A stretch of DNA of 61,732 bases from Cyclobacterium xiamenense (GTDB lineage: Bacteria > Bacteroidota > Bacteroidia > Cytophagales > Cyclobacteriaceae). The notes beneath the pieces were generated by a model. That model was not told the DNA's origin. It was given only the letters and a program-made list of their open reading frames with translations, and searched no databases. The stretch is taken from contig NZ_WIOK01000030.1 in the NCBI RefSeq assembly GCF_009467825.1, positions 1 through 61,732 on the forward strand, given 5' to 3'. Every line of letters starts with the position of its first letter. Position 1 is the first letter of the stretch. Of this stretch, positions 17,004 to 26,315 are shown piece by piece. Position numbers and translations under genes: made by a program.

Positions 17004-18326
17004 ATGGATCCCTACACCACCTATCAGGTCCCTTCGGGCGACCGACCCAAATATACCGGCAAGAAGCTGGTGATGCTGGCACCAGGAGCCAGCATGAAAA
17101 ATATTGATGCGGAAGCGAAGGAAGCCGCGTTGCGCCTGGCACCCTCTAGTGCTTACCGAAAACACGAGGAAGATTACCTCAAAGCCTTTGACGAAGGAGA
17201 CGGGATCGTTTTTGAGAAATTCGGGGTTGCGGTCATCAACGCGAATAACGATGAGCAAATCAAGTCCCTGGTTTATGCGCACAGTAATTTTCACTACGAA
17301 GAGCCGGAACGCTATCTCTACGCTTTGGAAGGTCCGCAAAGTAGAAATTTTGGGCTGGTGCTTTGGCAGCTGATTTGCCGGATTTTTGGAAGAAAAAGCA
17401 ATCCGCCCGTCACCGGACCCAATCCCGATCCGGTTGAGCCGCTACCCCCGTTGCCTGTTTTTGAAAATAATACCCAAGCCTATTGGGGACTGCATGCCCT
17501 TGCTGCCTTGAGTAGTTCGTATACCGGTAAAGGAGTAAAGGTAGCGGTGCTGGACACCGGCATGTACCTGGCCCATCCGGATTTTGCCGGAAGGGAAATC
17601 GTCTCCAAATCGTTTATTCAGGGAGAAACTGTAGATGATGCAAACGGACACGGCACCCATTGTGCGGGCATCGCGGTCGGAGGGTTACGGGGAACCAACG
17701 GTCCCCGATACGGTGCTGCGTCCGATTCCGGCCTGTACGTGGCCAAGGTGCTGTCTAACGAAGGTATAGGAAGTGATAGCGGAATACTGGCTGGCATGGA
17801 GTGGGCGGTAAACGAGGGATGCAAGGTGATCTCCATGTCCCTGGGGGCCTCGGTGGAGGAGGATACCCGGTATTCTGGGATTTACAACGAGCTTGCCGGA
17901 AAGGCCATGGATATGGGTACCCTGATTATCGCCGCTGCCGGAAACGACAGCCGTCGCCGACAGGGGCTGATCCGTGCCGTCAATCACCCGGCCAATTGCC
18001 CGAACATCCTGGCGGTAGGAGCGCTCGATCGACGTTCTGAAGTAGCCGACTTTTCCTGCGGCGGACTAAATCCGAACGGCGGACTGGTGGATATTGCCGG
18101 TCCGGGGGTGGAGGTTTTTAGCTCCTGGAAGCCTCCCCAGGAGTACGCTATTTTAAGTGGGACCAGTATGGCGACGCCGTTTGTGGCCGGGGTAGCAGCG
18201 CAGCTCCTGGAGGCTTTTCCCGATGCCACCGCCCGCGACTTATGGGATAAACTTCTCACGCATGCCAGGCAGGTACCCTTGCCCAGCCGTGATGTGGGGA
18301 GTGGTCTGGTACAATCACCGCAGTAA
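17004..18326 (+). CDS. Subtilisin-like serine protease (S8) without signal peptide
   Basis: The product has 440 residues. The N-terminal part (about 20-115) has an I9 propeptide-like pattern: 'KKLVMLAPGASM', then 'EKFGVAVINANNDEQIKSLV' and 'EEPERYLYAL'. A proline-rich linker (about 135-155) leads to the peptidase S8 domain. The catalytic triad is visible: Asp in VAVLDTGMY, His in NGHGTHCAGIA and Ser in LSGTSMATPFVAG, with the oxyanion Asn in IIAAAGNDS. No export signal is seen at the ATG start. It is followed 15 bases later by a small gene whose product resembles a free-standing I9 propeptide/inhibitor. Confidence 0.9.
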   Translation: MDPYTTYQVPSGDRPKYTGKKLVMLAPGASMKNIDAEAKEAALRLAPSSAYRKHEEDYLKAFDEGDGIVFEKFGVAVINANNDEQIKSLVYAHSNFHYEEPERYLYALEGPQSRNFGLVLWQLICRIFGRKSNPPVTGPNPDPVEPLPPLPVFENNTQAYWGLHALAALSSSYTGKGVKVAVLDTGMYLAHPDFAGREIVSKSFIQGETVDDANGHGTHCAGIAVGGLRGTNGPRYGAASDSGLYVAKVLSNEGIGSDSGILAGMEWAVNEGCKVISMSLGASVEEDTRYSGIYNELAGKAMDMGTLIIAAAGNDSRRRQGLIRAVNHPANCPNILAVGALDRRSEVADFSCGGLNPNGGLVDIAGPGVEVFSSWKPPQEYAILSGTSMATPFVAGVAAQLLEAFPDATARDLWDKLLTHARQVPLPSRDVGSGLVQSPQ

Positions 18327-18341
18327 CATCCGCAGCGAATA

Positions 18342-18575
18342 ATGAAACGAAACTTTATAGCTTCTGTAGAACGGGGATTCGAGCCGCAAATCGAGCAGAT
18401 CGCAAAAGACCTGCAGGATAGGGGCTGCACCATTTCGCAGATTCTGAAGCTTGCCGGCATCATCAGTGGCTGCACTTCCGGAGAGGAAAAGGACCTGCAA
18501 GAGCTTAAAATCAAAGGGATTCGGCATATCGAAGAAGACCGGCAGGTTAGGGCCCTGGGAGGAGGGGGTGCGTAA
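18342..18575 (+). CDS. Small I9-propeptide-like protein (candidate protease inhibitor/chaperone)
   Basis: The product has 77 residues. The layout resembles subtilisin propeptides/inhibitor I9: 'FIASVERGFEPQIEQIAKDLQDRG' (strand and helix), 'ILKLAGIISGCT' (strand), then 'LQELKIKGIRHIEEDRQVRAL'. The last part matches the usual ending 'L..I.GV..VE.D..V'. There is no signal peptide or catalytic domain. It lies 15 bases after the subtilase stop and is surely co-transcribed. I infer that it binds that protease in trans as inhibitor or folding aid. The family match is by eye and needs a profile search. Confidence 0.65.
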   Translation: MKRNFIASVERGFEPQIEQIAKDLQDRGCTISQILKLAGIISGCTSGEEKDLQELKIKGIRHIEEDRQVRALGGGGA

Positions 18576-18890
18576 GTGCAATGGATTGTTTCTGCGAGGA
18601 GTTAGGAGGGAGGCTTGGTTTAATAAGCCGGTTAATCAGGAAAAATCCCGCCAATCAAAGGACCAAACGTAGTAAGGAACGGAATTCCTTTCAGAGCTCC
18701 TTCGAATAATCCCTGTCATGGAGAAGCCTCGATAATCCCATCCAAGTTCGTTATTCGAGTTTGGAAATTAGCCTCCGGTTTGTTTATTTTTAGGTTCTCT
18801 GGATTCGGTGCATGCGGTACGTTTTTCTAACGAATCAACTGCATCGGTTGAATAAATACAACTTGATTGACCTTTAATGGGTATACACGT
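18576..18890. other. Intergenic region, no gene seen
   Basis: About 315 bases without a supported gene. The right part is AT-rich and must hold the promoter of the sulfatase unit. TACGTTTTTC near 18815 resembles a -7 element only loosely. No terminator hairpin is clear after 18575. Confidence 0.4.
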
Positions 18891-20276
18891 ATGAATAGGT
18901 ATACATTATTTGGGTTTCTTTGGCTGTATCTGTCTACTTTTTCTATGGTAGCGGCACAAGGAAATTCGGGTCGACCCAACATTGTGCTGATTTTGGCAGA
19001 CGACCTGGGATGGAGCGATTTGGGCTGCTATGGGAGCTCGTATTACGAGACCCCAAACATTGATCGCTTCGCTGCAGAGGCCTTGCGGTTTACCGATGCC
19101 TATTCATCGGCGCCGGTTTGTGCGCCCACGCGGGCAGCCCTGATGACGGGTAAATCCCCGGGCCAACTGCGGCTTACGGCGGTTTTTGACCGAGATTTTG
19201 AGAAAATGCCCTTGTTGCCCCCAAATTGGGTCAAGCAGCTTCCGGTAGAAGAAGTGACCCTGGGCGAACGGTTCAAAGAAATCGGGTACACGACGGGCAT
19301 TATGGGCAAATGGCACCTCGGCAAAACAGCGGATTTTTGGCCGGAAAATCAGGGCTTTGACGTGAATGTTGGGGCCTGGGAGTCCGGGAGGCCCGCTTCG
19401 TACTTCCCTCCCTACAAAAACCCAAAAATTTCAGACGAAGTACCGGGCGAGTACCTGACGGACCGCATCGCCCGGGAAGCGGTTGGTTTTATAGAGGATA
19501 ACCGGGATCGCCCCTTTTTTCTATACCTGCCTTTCTATTCTCCCCATTTACCGCTGGAAGCGCCGGAGGAAACGATCGCCCATTTTCGGGGAAAAGAACC
19601 GTACAGGAAGCAAAAAAATCCAACCTACGCGGCCATGGTGGCTCGGTTGGACCAAGCCGTGGGGGCAGTTTTAAAAACCTTGGATTCGTTAGATCTTGCA
19701 GACAATACCCTGGTGGTTTTTACCTCCGATAATGGCGGGGTTCTTTCCCTTTCTGAAACGCTTGTAACGGATAATCATCCGCTGCGCGCAGAGAAATTTT
19801 TGCTCTACGAAGGAGGTATTCGCGTACCCTTGATTGTACGATGGCCGGGCATCGTTCCGAAAGGATCAAAAACCTCTCAGTTGGCTGTCAGTCACGACAT
19901 GCTACCGACCTTACTTAGCGCAGCAGGCAGTCCGCTCTTCGATGATCGGATCGAGGGAGTGGACCTTCTTCCTGTGTTTAAACAGGGAGAGTTGGCGAAA
20001 TTCAACCGGGTTCTAACCTGGCACTACCCGCACTACATGCCACGGCAGGAAATGAAGCCTTCGAGTGCCATTCGGGTAGGCGACATGAAACTGATTCATT
20101 GGCATGAAAGCCATAAATTGGAGCTTTACGACCTGGGTAACGATATTGGCGAAAGCCGAAATTTGGCCAAAAGCATGCCCGGCGTAGCGAAAACCCTTTA
20201 TTCCTACCTGGATGATTGGCGGATGAGAAGGGGCGTGCAAATGCCCGTCCCCAATCCCGCTTTCGTGGAAAATTAA
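18891..20276 (+). CDS. Secreted type I sulfatase
   Basis: The product has 461 residues from the ATG. The signal peptide spans about 1-22 and ends MVAAQ. The alkaline-phosphatase-fold sulfatase (S1) domain starts at RPNIVLILADDLGWSDLGCYG, giving the metal-binding Asp pair. The formylglycine motif is CAPTR with Cys77, followed by AALMTG. 'GIMGKWHLGK', 'FFLYLPFYSPHLPLEAP' and 'VVFTSDNGG' complete the active site. It needs a formylglycine-generating enzyme, which is not in this window. The frame extends to a TTG at 18867, but the ATG at 18891 is better placed before the signal peptide. The next gene starts 11 bases after the stop, so the two form an operon. Confidence 0.93.
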   Translation: MNRYTLFGFLWLYLSTFSMVAAQGNSGRPNIVLILADDLGWSDLGCYGSSYYETPNIDRFAAEALRFTDAYSSAPVCAPTRAALMTGKSPGQLRLTAVFDRDFEKMPLLPPNWVKQLPVEEVTLGERFKEIGYTTGIMGKWHLGKTADFWPENQGFDVNVGAWESGRPASYFPPYKNPKISDEVPGEYLTDRIAREAVGFIEDNRDRPFFLYLPFYSPHLPLEAPEETIAHFRGKEPYRKQKNPTYAAMVARLDQAVGAVLKTLDSLDLADNTLVVFTSDNGGVLSLSETLVTDNHPLRAEKFLLYEGGIRVPLIVRWPGIVPKGSKTSQLAVSHDMLPTLLSAAGSPLFDDRIEGVDLLPVFKQGELAKFNRVLTWHYPHYMPRQEMKPSSAIRVGDMKLIHWHESHKLELYDLGNDIGESRNLAKSMPGVAKTLYSYLDDWRMRRGVQMPVPNPAFVEN

Positions 20277-20286
20277 AGCATACAAA

Positions 20287-22881
20287 ATGAATACCCTCAA
20301 ATCGCTACTTATTTTTCTGGCTGTACTGGTGTCCTCATCGCCGCTGCATGCGCAAGACCGAACCACCACAGGTAAATTTATCGTCGAACCGTCCACGCTT
20401 ATTTGCCTGGGCTTCGAATGGTATATTTCCGGAGATGCGAATAGGAACGCAAGCGTGGCCGTGCAGTATCGGGAAAAAGGAGCGAACGAATGGAAAAATA
20501 CCCTACCGCTTCTCCGAATTGGCAATGAAAAAGCAGGAACTCCGGAATGGCAGTACACCACAGAGAACATGTTTGCGGGTAGTATCCTGGATTTGGCACC
20601 GGACACGGCTTACGAATGCAAATTTGTTTTAACGGATCCCGATGGAACGGAAGGAGTGACGGAAATTGTACGAGACGTGCGAACGCGAAAAGAACCTCTG
20701 CCCTACGAAGTGGGTGACGTCCGGCACGTGTATCCCAAAGATTGGGAAGGCGAACGCATCGAGCCCTCCTACGATGGCCTGTTACACGCGTATTACGGCT
20801 ATCCCCGGTTTGCTGACTGGATACTTACGACGGATCCCGTGGTTGCTGGAGATAAAATCATCGTTCACGCCGGAGAATACAAGGCGGACTACAAAAATTA
20901 CCGGGACTTCCATGGGCTAACTTTTGACGGCACCTACTTTCTTACCCAGGACGGAACGGCAGCGCGGCCGATTGTTATCCAGGCGGCCGGGGATGGTGAA
21001 GTAGTATTTGACGGCAACGGGAACGGGGTATTGTTTGATGTGACGGCTGCCGACTACCACTATTTTGAGGGCATTTCCTTTCGAAATACCGAAGTAGCGA
21101 TACGGGCCGGCTTGATGAACGCCTACGGTAGCTCGGGGCTGACAGTAAAGCATTGCTCGTTTCTGGATATCGGCATTGGGATTCAGGGTCAATTCGAAGG
21201 GTCTCGGCATTTCTACATCGCAGACAATACGTTTATCGGTCGGGAAGACCGGGATATTGTTTACCATAGCCGGTTGGAAAACGGTAAATCGACCCAGCGA
21301 ATCAAGTCGTACTATGCGGTGAAAGTTCACGGACAGGGCCACACCGTTTGTTACAACAGCGTGGCCTATTTTTTTGACGGGATTGATATCTGCACGCATG
21401 CCAGGCCCGAGAAAGACACCGAAATGAAAGCCGTTGCGATCGATTTTTACAACAACGAGCTTTTTCTGTGCAACGATAATTTTATCGAAGCCGATGGGGG
21501 CAACCACAACATTCGTGTGTTACGAAATCGCGGGATCAATTCGGGACAACAGGCATTGTCCAACCAGCCCGTATTGGGGGGACCGGTTTATTGGATACGA
21601 AACGTGGTCTACAACAGCGGCAATGCGTCCACCTTTAAGTTTTGGGGAATGTTTCCCGCAGGCATGTTGATGTACCACAATACTTCTTCGGGTATTTTTA
21701 CCCGGGACGATAAGCCGGGGTCCAACGTACATGCAAGGAATAACTTGTTTTTGCCTTCGGACGATGCGGATTTGCCCACGTTGGGGCTGTATACGTATAC
21801 CGGCTATTCCTCCCTGGATTACAATGGGTACCGGAAGCGGGATCCCTTTATCGGGTATTTTGGGCCCCAGGCGGGCCTGCGGTACGATTTTTCCGAAGGA
21901 AATAGCGCCGAACGTTACGAAAGTTTGGAAGCCTTTCGGCAAGCGACCGGTCAAGAACGCCACGGTAGGGAGGTGGATTACGACATTTTCACAAATGCCG
22001 AAGCCCCTCGGTTTAACGCATTCAATGCGCAAAACAAAGCCCTGGGCAACGCCTATCCCGTTTATACGGCGGAGGATTTCGACTTCACGCTCAAGGAGGG
22101 GGCCTCCGTGATTGATCAGGGCGTGCACCTGCCGGGGATCAACGACGATTATACCGGGGAAGCTCCCGACCTTGGTGCCTACGAGTTTGGCAAAGAAGTA
22201 CCGCATTACGGGCCAAGAAAATCCCCGGATGCACTGTCGAATACCCTGTCCTACTGGGAAAAGGAGGAAGGGTGGCAATTGCTTTTTGATGGACGATCGA
22301 CCGCCGGATGGACCGGGTACAACCTTGACTCCATCACGCCTAATTGGTCAGTAGTGGACGGTGAATTGCGTGCCGATGGATCGGTCGGCGATATCGTCTC
22401 GGACATTCAGGTCGCTGATTTTGAGTTGCTGTTTGAGTGGAAAATCACAAAGGGAGGAAATAGTGGTGTTTTTTTCCACGTAAACGAAGGAGAGCATTAC
22501 CAGAAAATCTGGGAAACGGGTATCGAAATGCAGGTCATGGACAACGAACACAATCCCCTTGGCAGGGACCCTACCAAAGGCGCGGCTTCGCTGTATGCGC
22601 TGTATGCACCGAGCAAAGAAGTGGTCACAAAATTTGGCGAGTGGAACACATCCGCAATTACGGTCGTAGATGGGCAGGTTACCTACTGGCTAAATGGCGA
22701 AAAAGTGACGGTCTTTGAATTGTGGACAGAAAAGTGGTACGCCGATCGTGAAAAAGGGATACACAACAGCCGCCGGAAACCCGATTGGGGCGAGCAAAAA
22801 AGCGGGCGCATGGCACTGCAGGACGAGGGGTTTGAGGTAGCGTTCCGTAGCATCAAATTACGTCGCATAACGGCTGACTAA
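20287..22881 (+). CDS. Secreted right-handed beta-helix protein fused to a DUF1080 domain
   Basis: The product has 864 residues. The signal peptide (1-23) ends in HAQ. A fibronectin-like segment (about 30-140; 'LDLAPDTAYECKFVLTDPDG') precedes a parallel beta-helix (about 180-640). The helix has rungs such as 'GLTVKHCSFLDIGIGIQGQ' and 'FYIADNTFIG' and ends in 'GEAPDLGAYEFG', typical of polysaccharide-lyase-like helices. The C-terminus (about 665-864) is a DUF1080/3-keto-disaccharide hydrolase domain: 'GWQLLFDGRSTAGWTGY', 'FELLFEWKITKGGNSGVFFHV', 'GEWNTSAITVVDGQVTYWLNGEKV'. It likely acts on an extracellular glycan. It lies in an operon with the upstream sulfatase. Catalytic type unproven. Confidence 0.87.
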   Translation: MNTLKSLLIFLAVLVSSSPLHAQDRTTTGKFIVEPSTLICLGFEWYISGDANRNASVAVQYREKGANEWKNTLPLLRIGNEKAGTPEWQYTTENMFAGSILDLAPDTAYECKFVLTDPDGTEGVTEIVRDVRTRKEPLPYEVGDVRHVYPKDWEGERIEPSYDGLLHAYYGYPRFADWILTTDPVVAGDKIIVHAGEYKADYKNYRDFHGLTFDGTYFLTQDGTAARPIVIQAAGDGEVVFDGNGNGVLFDVTAADYHYFEGISFRNTEVAIRAGLMNAYGSSGLTVKHCSFLDIGIGIQGQFEGSRHFYIADNTFIGREDRDIVYHSRLENGKSTQRIKSYYAVKVHGQGHTVCYNSVAYFFDGIDICTHARPEKDTEMKAVAIDFYNNELFLCNDNFIEADGGNHNIRVLRNRGINSGQQALSNQPVLGGPVYWIRNVVYNSGNASTFKFWGMFPAGMLMYHNTSSGIFTRDDKPGSNVHARNNLFLPSDDADLPTLGLYTYTGYSSLDYNGYRKRDPFIGYFGPQAGLRYDFSEGNSAERYESLEAFRQATGQERHGREVDYDIFTNAEAPRFNAFNAQNKALGNAYPVYTAEDFDFTLKEGASVIDQGVHLPGINDDYTGEAPDLGAYEFGKEVPHYGPRKSPDALSNTLSYWEKEEGWQLLFDGRSTAGWTGYNLDSITPNWSVVDGELRADGSVGDIVSDIQVADFELLFEWKITKGGNSGVFFHVNEGEHYQKIWETGIEMQVMDNEHNPLGRDPTKGAASLYALYAPSKEVVTKFGEWNTSAITVVDGQVTYWLNGEKVTVFELWTEKWYADREKGIHNSRRKPDWGEQKSGRMALQDEGFEVAFRSIKLRRITAD

Positions 22882-22994
22882 CCTTGAAGAACAACCTCAA
22901 CTACCAAACCAAACCTTTTTTCTCGTTTCCTGCCTGTTTTCTGATGACATTTTACCTGTTTTTCGATGGATAGGTATAATCACCGCAGAAACAG

Positions 22995-23619
22995 ATGAGG
23001 AAAATGTCGAAACGCGCATCATGGAAAGAAATGGGTATCCCCCTGCTCGGGTTGGTATTGCTTGGCTGCAATACCGAAGACCCCAACCCCGAACCGCAGG
23101 GCGAGGTTACGCTGTCCTCTCCTACGATCGAACCGGACGGCAGCCTTTCACTCAATGCGACCGCTGGTTTTGAGGCCGCCATTTCTGGACTGGAAGGTAA
23201 TCCCTCCCTTGTCTTATGAATGGTCGCTTGCGGCCGGCAGGGGCACCTTGATTGTGGATAATCAAGAGAAGGGCCGCAGTGGGAGGGTGCCACGTTTGGA
23301 CCAAAAGGGGAATTCGTGTATTTTTTGGAGCGCATGGCGTATCCCAAACAAACCCTGGACTCCCGAGCAAGGGAATTGGTCCGGGTAGCTATTGATACCG
23401 GAGAAAAAGAATTTATCTCGGCCTATCGGGTTTTTTCAAGCGACCCGAAGGTCTCGCCCGATGGTAACTGGATCGCTTTTGAGCATTCCAAACCAACCCT
23501 AGATCCCAAATGGGAGCTGCGCGAACGCCCTGTTTTGGACCGACGATTTTGCGGATTGCATAGCGCATCCCGGGATGGTTTTATGGCTGCGGCTTTCGGA
23601 GAATTTGGCCCACCCCTAA
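22995..23619 (+). pseudogene. Decayed lipoprotein with Ig-like and WD40-like segments
   Basis: A lipoprotein signal (GLVLLGC, then NTEDPNPEP) opens a frame that stops after 74 codons at 23219. The sense continues in other frames: 'YEWSLAAGRGTLIVDNQ' (PKD/Ig-like) follows a shift near 23210. 'WEGATFGPKGEFVYFLERM' and 'DPKVSPDGNWIAFEHSK' (TolB/WD40-like) come after a second shift near 23260. 'NALFWTDDFADCIAH' follows a third near 23520 and ends at TAA 23617. The parts read as one former surface lipoprotein, shortened and frameshifted. Sequencing error in one of the shifts cannot be excluded. Confidence 0.65.
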
Positions 23620-23688
23620 CCGTTAACCCGTTTATCGTTTTGAATTGTAAAAATCAGGCAGCATATTTAAGTGGAAAATCCTACCGGT

Positions 23689-25092
23689 ATGAAACAACTT
23701 TCTTTTTTTCTTCTGTTTGGGCTGCTTTCTTTGCCCGCTTTTGGTCAAACCTCCTCCAGTCCCCTGCTGATCGATGATACCGATAAAAAGGAGACGATTG
23801 TGCAAACCCTGTCGATTGACGAGGTTTGGGCAGGACACCCGGTGGGATTTTGCCTGCTTACTCAGGATGACCGGCAGTACATCGCCTATTACAATGCCAA
23901 CCGCAACATGGTCGTGGGGCAGCGCAACCTCCGTGATCCGGAATTTGCGCTACACATTCTCCCGGCAACGTACCGCGAAACACAGGGAGGCACCAGCACC
24001 GTGCTTGGCTGGGATAGCCACAATTCGGTCACGCTGGGTATCGACAAGGAAGGCTTTATCCACCTTTCGGGCAACATGCACGGCCACCCGCTTACCTATT
24101 TTCGCAGCACAACACCCCACGATATTTCCACGCTGCAACAGCACATGGAAATGGTCGGCGAAAACGAAAAACGCTGTACCTACCCGCATTTTATGACTAC
24201 CCGGGAAAACGAATTACTCTTTCATTACCGGGATGGAGGCAGCGGCAACGGCAATGAAATCTACAACCTATACGACTGCGACACGAAGCAATGGACCCGC
24301 TTGCTGGATACCCCGCTGACCGACGGGCAGGGAGCAATGAATGCGTATCAGAGCCAGCCCACCTTGATGAAAGATGGGTGGTACCACGTGTACTGGGTAT
24401 GGCGCGACACGCCCGATTGTTCCACCAATCACGACCTCTCGTACATGAAGAGTCCCGATCTGAAAAACTGGTACAATGCTTTCGGAGAACCGATCCCCAT
24501 GCCGGCCACCCTTGCCAATACCTCGCTTATTGTGGACCCCATTCCCGTCAAAGGAGGGATCATTAATCTGGCGGCACGCATGGTACTCGATGATCGTAAC
24601 CTTCCCGTTTTTGCCTACCACAAATACGATTCCGACGGCAACTTGCAGTTCTATACCGCTCAGTTGAAGGCGAAGGGCTGGGTGTATACCCGGGTTACCG
24701 ACTGGGACTACCGATGGGAGTTTTCCGGTAACGGCAGCATCAACAGCGAGGTGCGGATCAAGGGATTTCAGAAACGGGCAGACGGCTTGTACGAGTTGGA
24801 CTACTGGCACATCCGATACGGTCACGGTACCATCTTGTTGAATGACCGTTTTGAGAACATTGGAGCGGTGAAAAAGGCGCCGCCTTTCGACGAGCAAGTA
24901 GCGGTGGAAGGCAAGTTTCCAGGCCTGGAGGTGCGTACAGCCGGGGATATCGGGGAGTCGCCGGAAAGTGGCATTCGGTACCTATTGAAATGGGAAACCC
25001 TAAACCGGAACCGCGATCGACCCAGGGAGAAACCCTGGCCCGAACCGAGCCGGTTGTATTTGTACAAACTGGCTGCTGACGGGGGGGACTAA
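23689..25092 (+). CDS. Secreted BNR_4 protein, PL24/PL25 ulvan lyase- or GH145-like
   Basis: The product has 467 residues from the ATG (an upstream in-frame GTG at 23671 is less likely). The signal peptide (1-20) ends AFGQ. The rest is a seven-bladed propeller of the BNR_4 family: 'VWAGHPVGFCLLTQDDRQYIAYYNANRNMVVGQR', 'TVLGWDSHNSVTLGIDKEGFIHLSGNMH', 'TYPHFMTTRENELLFHYRDGGSGNG' (key residues only). His111 (GWDSHN) and His131 (SGNMH) are 20 apart, as I recall for the catalytic histidines of PL25 ulvan lyase. GH145 rhamnosidases share the fold. Likely an extracellular or periplasmic lyase or glycosidase acting on a rhamnose/uronic-acid glycan. Confidence 0.8.
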   Translation: MKQLSFFLLFGLLSLPAFGQTSSSPLLIDDTDKKETIVQTLSIDEVWAGHPVGFCLLTQDDRQYIAYYNANRNMVVGQRNLRDPEFALHILPATYRETQGGTSTVLGWDSHNSVTLGIDKEGFIHLSGNMHGHPLTYFRSTTPHDISTLQQHMEMVGENEKRCTYPHFMTTRENELLFHYRDGGSGNGNEIYNLYDCDTKQWTRLLDTPLTDGQGAMNAYQSQPTLMKDGWYHVYWVWRDTPDCSTNHDLSYMKSPDLKNWYNAFGEPIPMPATLANTSLIVDPIPVKGGIINLAARMVLDDRNLPVFAYHKYDSDGNLQFYTAQLKAKGWVYTRVTDWDYRWEFSGNGSINSEVRIKGFQKRADGLYELDYWHIRYGHGTILLNDRFENIGAVKKAPPFDEQVAVEGKFPGLEVRTAGDIGESPESGIRYLLKWETLNRNRDRPREKPWPEPSRLYLYKLAADGGD

Positions 25093-25230
25093 GCCCCCTG
25101 TTGTGAGATTCCCGGTTTGCAGCAGGGAAACCTCATAGCCCGGGGCAGCTTGCTCCCGACGGAAGCAGGTAGTCGAATACGCTGCTGTTTATAAATCAAA
25201 CAAATCGTCGCCTTTCGACAACGATAAGGC

Positions 25231-25264
25231 AAAAAAAAGCCGGGAATGCTGCTGCATTCGCGGC
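25231..25264 (-). terminator. Terminator of the UspA gene
   Basis: On the minus strand GCCGCGAATGC pairs with GCATTCCCGGC (one mismatch) around a 4-base loop, followed by eight T. It lies just beyond the usp stop. Confidence 0.85.
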
Positions 25265-25281
25265 CTTTGCGTATCCGATTA

Positions 25282-26109
25282 TTATTCAAATTTAACACTC
25301 AATACCGGGATATCCGACTTGAACAACACGGTATCGGTCACTCCGATCTGATAAGAGGCAGAGGATTTTCTGACGTTGGAGGCGATGGCGATGATTCCGG
25401 CATTTTGCTCGGACGCATACGCGACAATGCCTTTTTCGGCCTCTTCGTGGTTGTAGATATGGCGGTGGATGATCAAGTCTTCCTGCCCGGAAGCATAGTT
25501 CCGCATCAAGGTTTCGGCCCGTGCACTGTCGGTAAACTTATCCGGGGTGTTGATGAATAGGAAATAGACCGATGCTCCGATGGTTTTGATCAGCGGCTTC
25601 ATGCGGGTAAAGGCAGGCCGACTTGCTTCGTTAAACAAGGAGGCAAAAACCATTTTTTTCATGGCCCTTCCATCAAGGACTTTTTTCACAGCGAGTACGG
25701 GGCAGTTCGCCTCTCGCATTACTTTTTGGGTGGTGGATCCGATGAATTTTCCGGATTCGTAGCCCCTTCCATAAGCACCGATGACGATTAGGTCTGCTTT
25801 TTGTCGTTCGGCGAGATCTACCAGTACCTGAGCGGGCATGCCCACTTCCACCACCGCCTCGATGGGGGTGTTTTTTACTTTATGGGTGGCAATGAATTCC
25901 TTTAGCTTATCTTTTGCCTCCGCTTCAAGGTCCAGGATCTCGGTATATTTGGCCTTCTCCGCTTCGGAAAGGTGTTTCCAGTCCAGTTCTGAAGTGATGG
26001 CATTGACACATGTAATGGATGCATCTCCCTTGGCGGCAATTTTTGATGCCGTCAGAAAGGCGTTTTCACTATAGGGAGAAAAATCTACGGGAACAATGAT
26101 TCGTTTCAT
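25282..26109 (-). CDS. Universal stress protein, tandem UspA domains
   Basis: The product has 275 residues, cytosolic. Domain 1 (1-145) starts 'MKRIIVPVDFSPYSENAF' and holds the ATP-binding motif Gx2Gx9GS/T as GAYGRGYESGKFIGST. Domain 2 (about 150-275) keeps the fold ('MKKMVFASLFNEASRPAF', 'IPVLSVKFE') but lacks that glycine motif, so probably only the first half binds nucleotide. Two-domain Usps are common in Bacteroidota. Single gene with its own terminator. The 200 bases upstream are AT-rich. Confidence 0.92.
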   Translation of the reverse strand: MKRIIVPVDFSPYSENAFLTASKIAAKGDASITCVNAITSELDWKHLSEAEKAKYTEILDLEAEAKDKLKEFIATHKVKNTPIEAVVEVGMPAQVLVDLAERQKADLIVIGAYGRGYESGKFIGSTTQKVMREANCPVLAVKKVLDGRAMKKMVFASLFNEASRPAFTRMKPLIKTIGASVYFLFINTPDKFTDSARAETLMRNYASGQEDLIIHRHIYNHEEAEKGIVAYASEQNAGIIAIASNVRKSSASYQIGVTDTVLFKSDIPVLSVKFE

Positions 26110-26315
26110 GACGATGGTTTTTTTGGTTACAAGCGTTGTTTTCTACCCATGAAACGCGTTTTGAGCACCCAAAAATGGGAAACCGAAACGCATCTCATCG
26201 ATTGCTTTTCTAGTGTATTTCAAAATAAACAAAATGCTTTTTAAAAAAACATGACCGATGTCATCTGAAAAGCTGATAGTTTCCGTTGATGTTCTTTTTT
26301 TTCAATGGAGTTTTT

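Noticed and set aside
21520-22278. Antisense frame in the beta-helix/DUF1080 gene
   Set aside because: Shadow frame; the plus-strand product has a signal peptide and clear domains.
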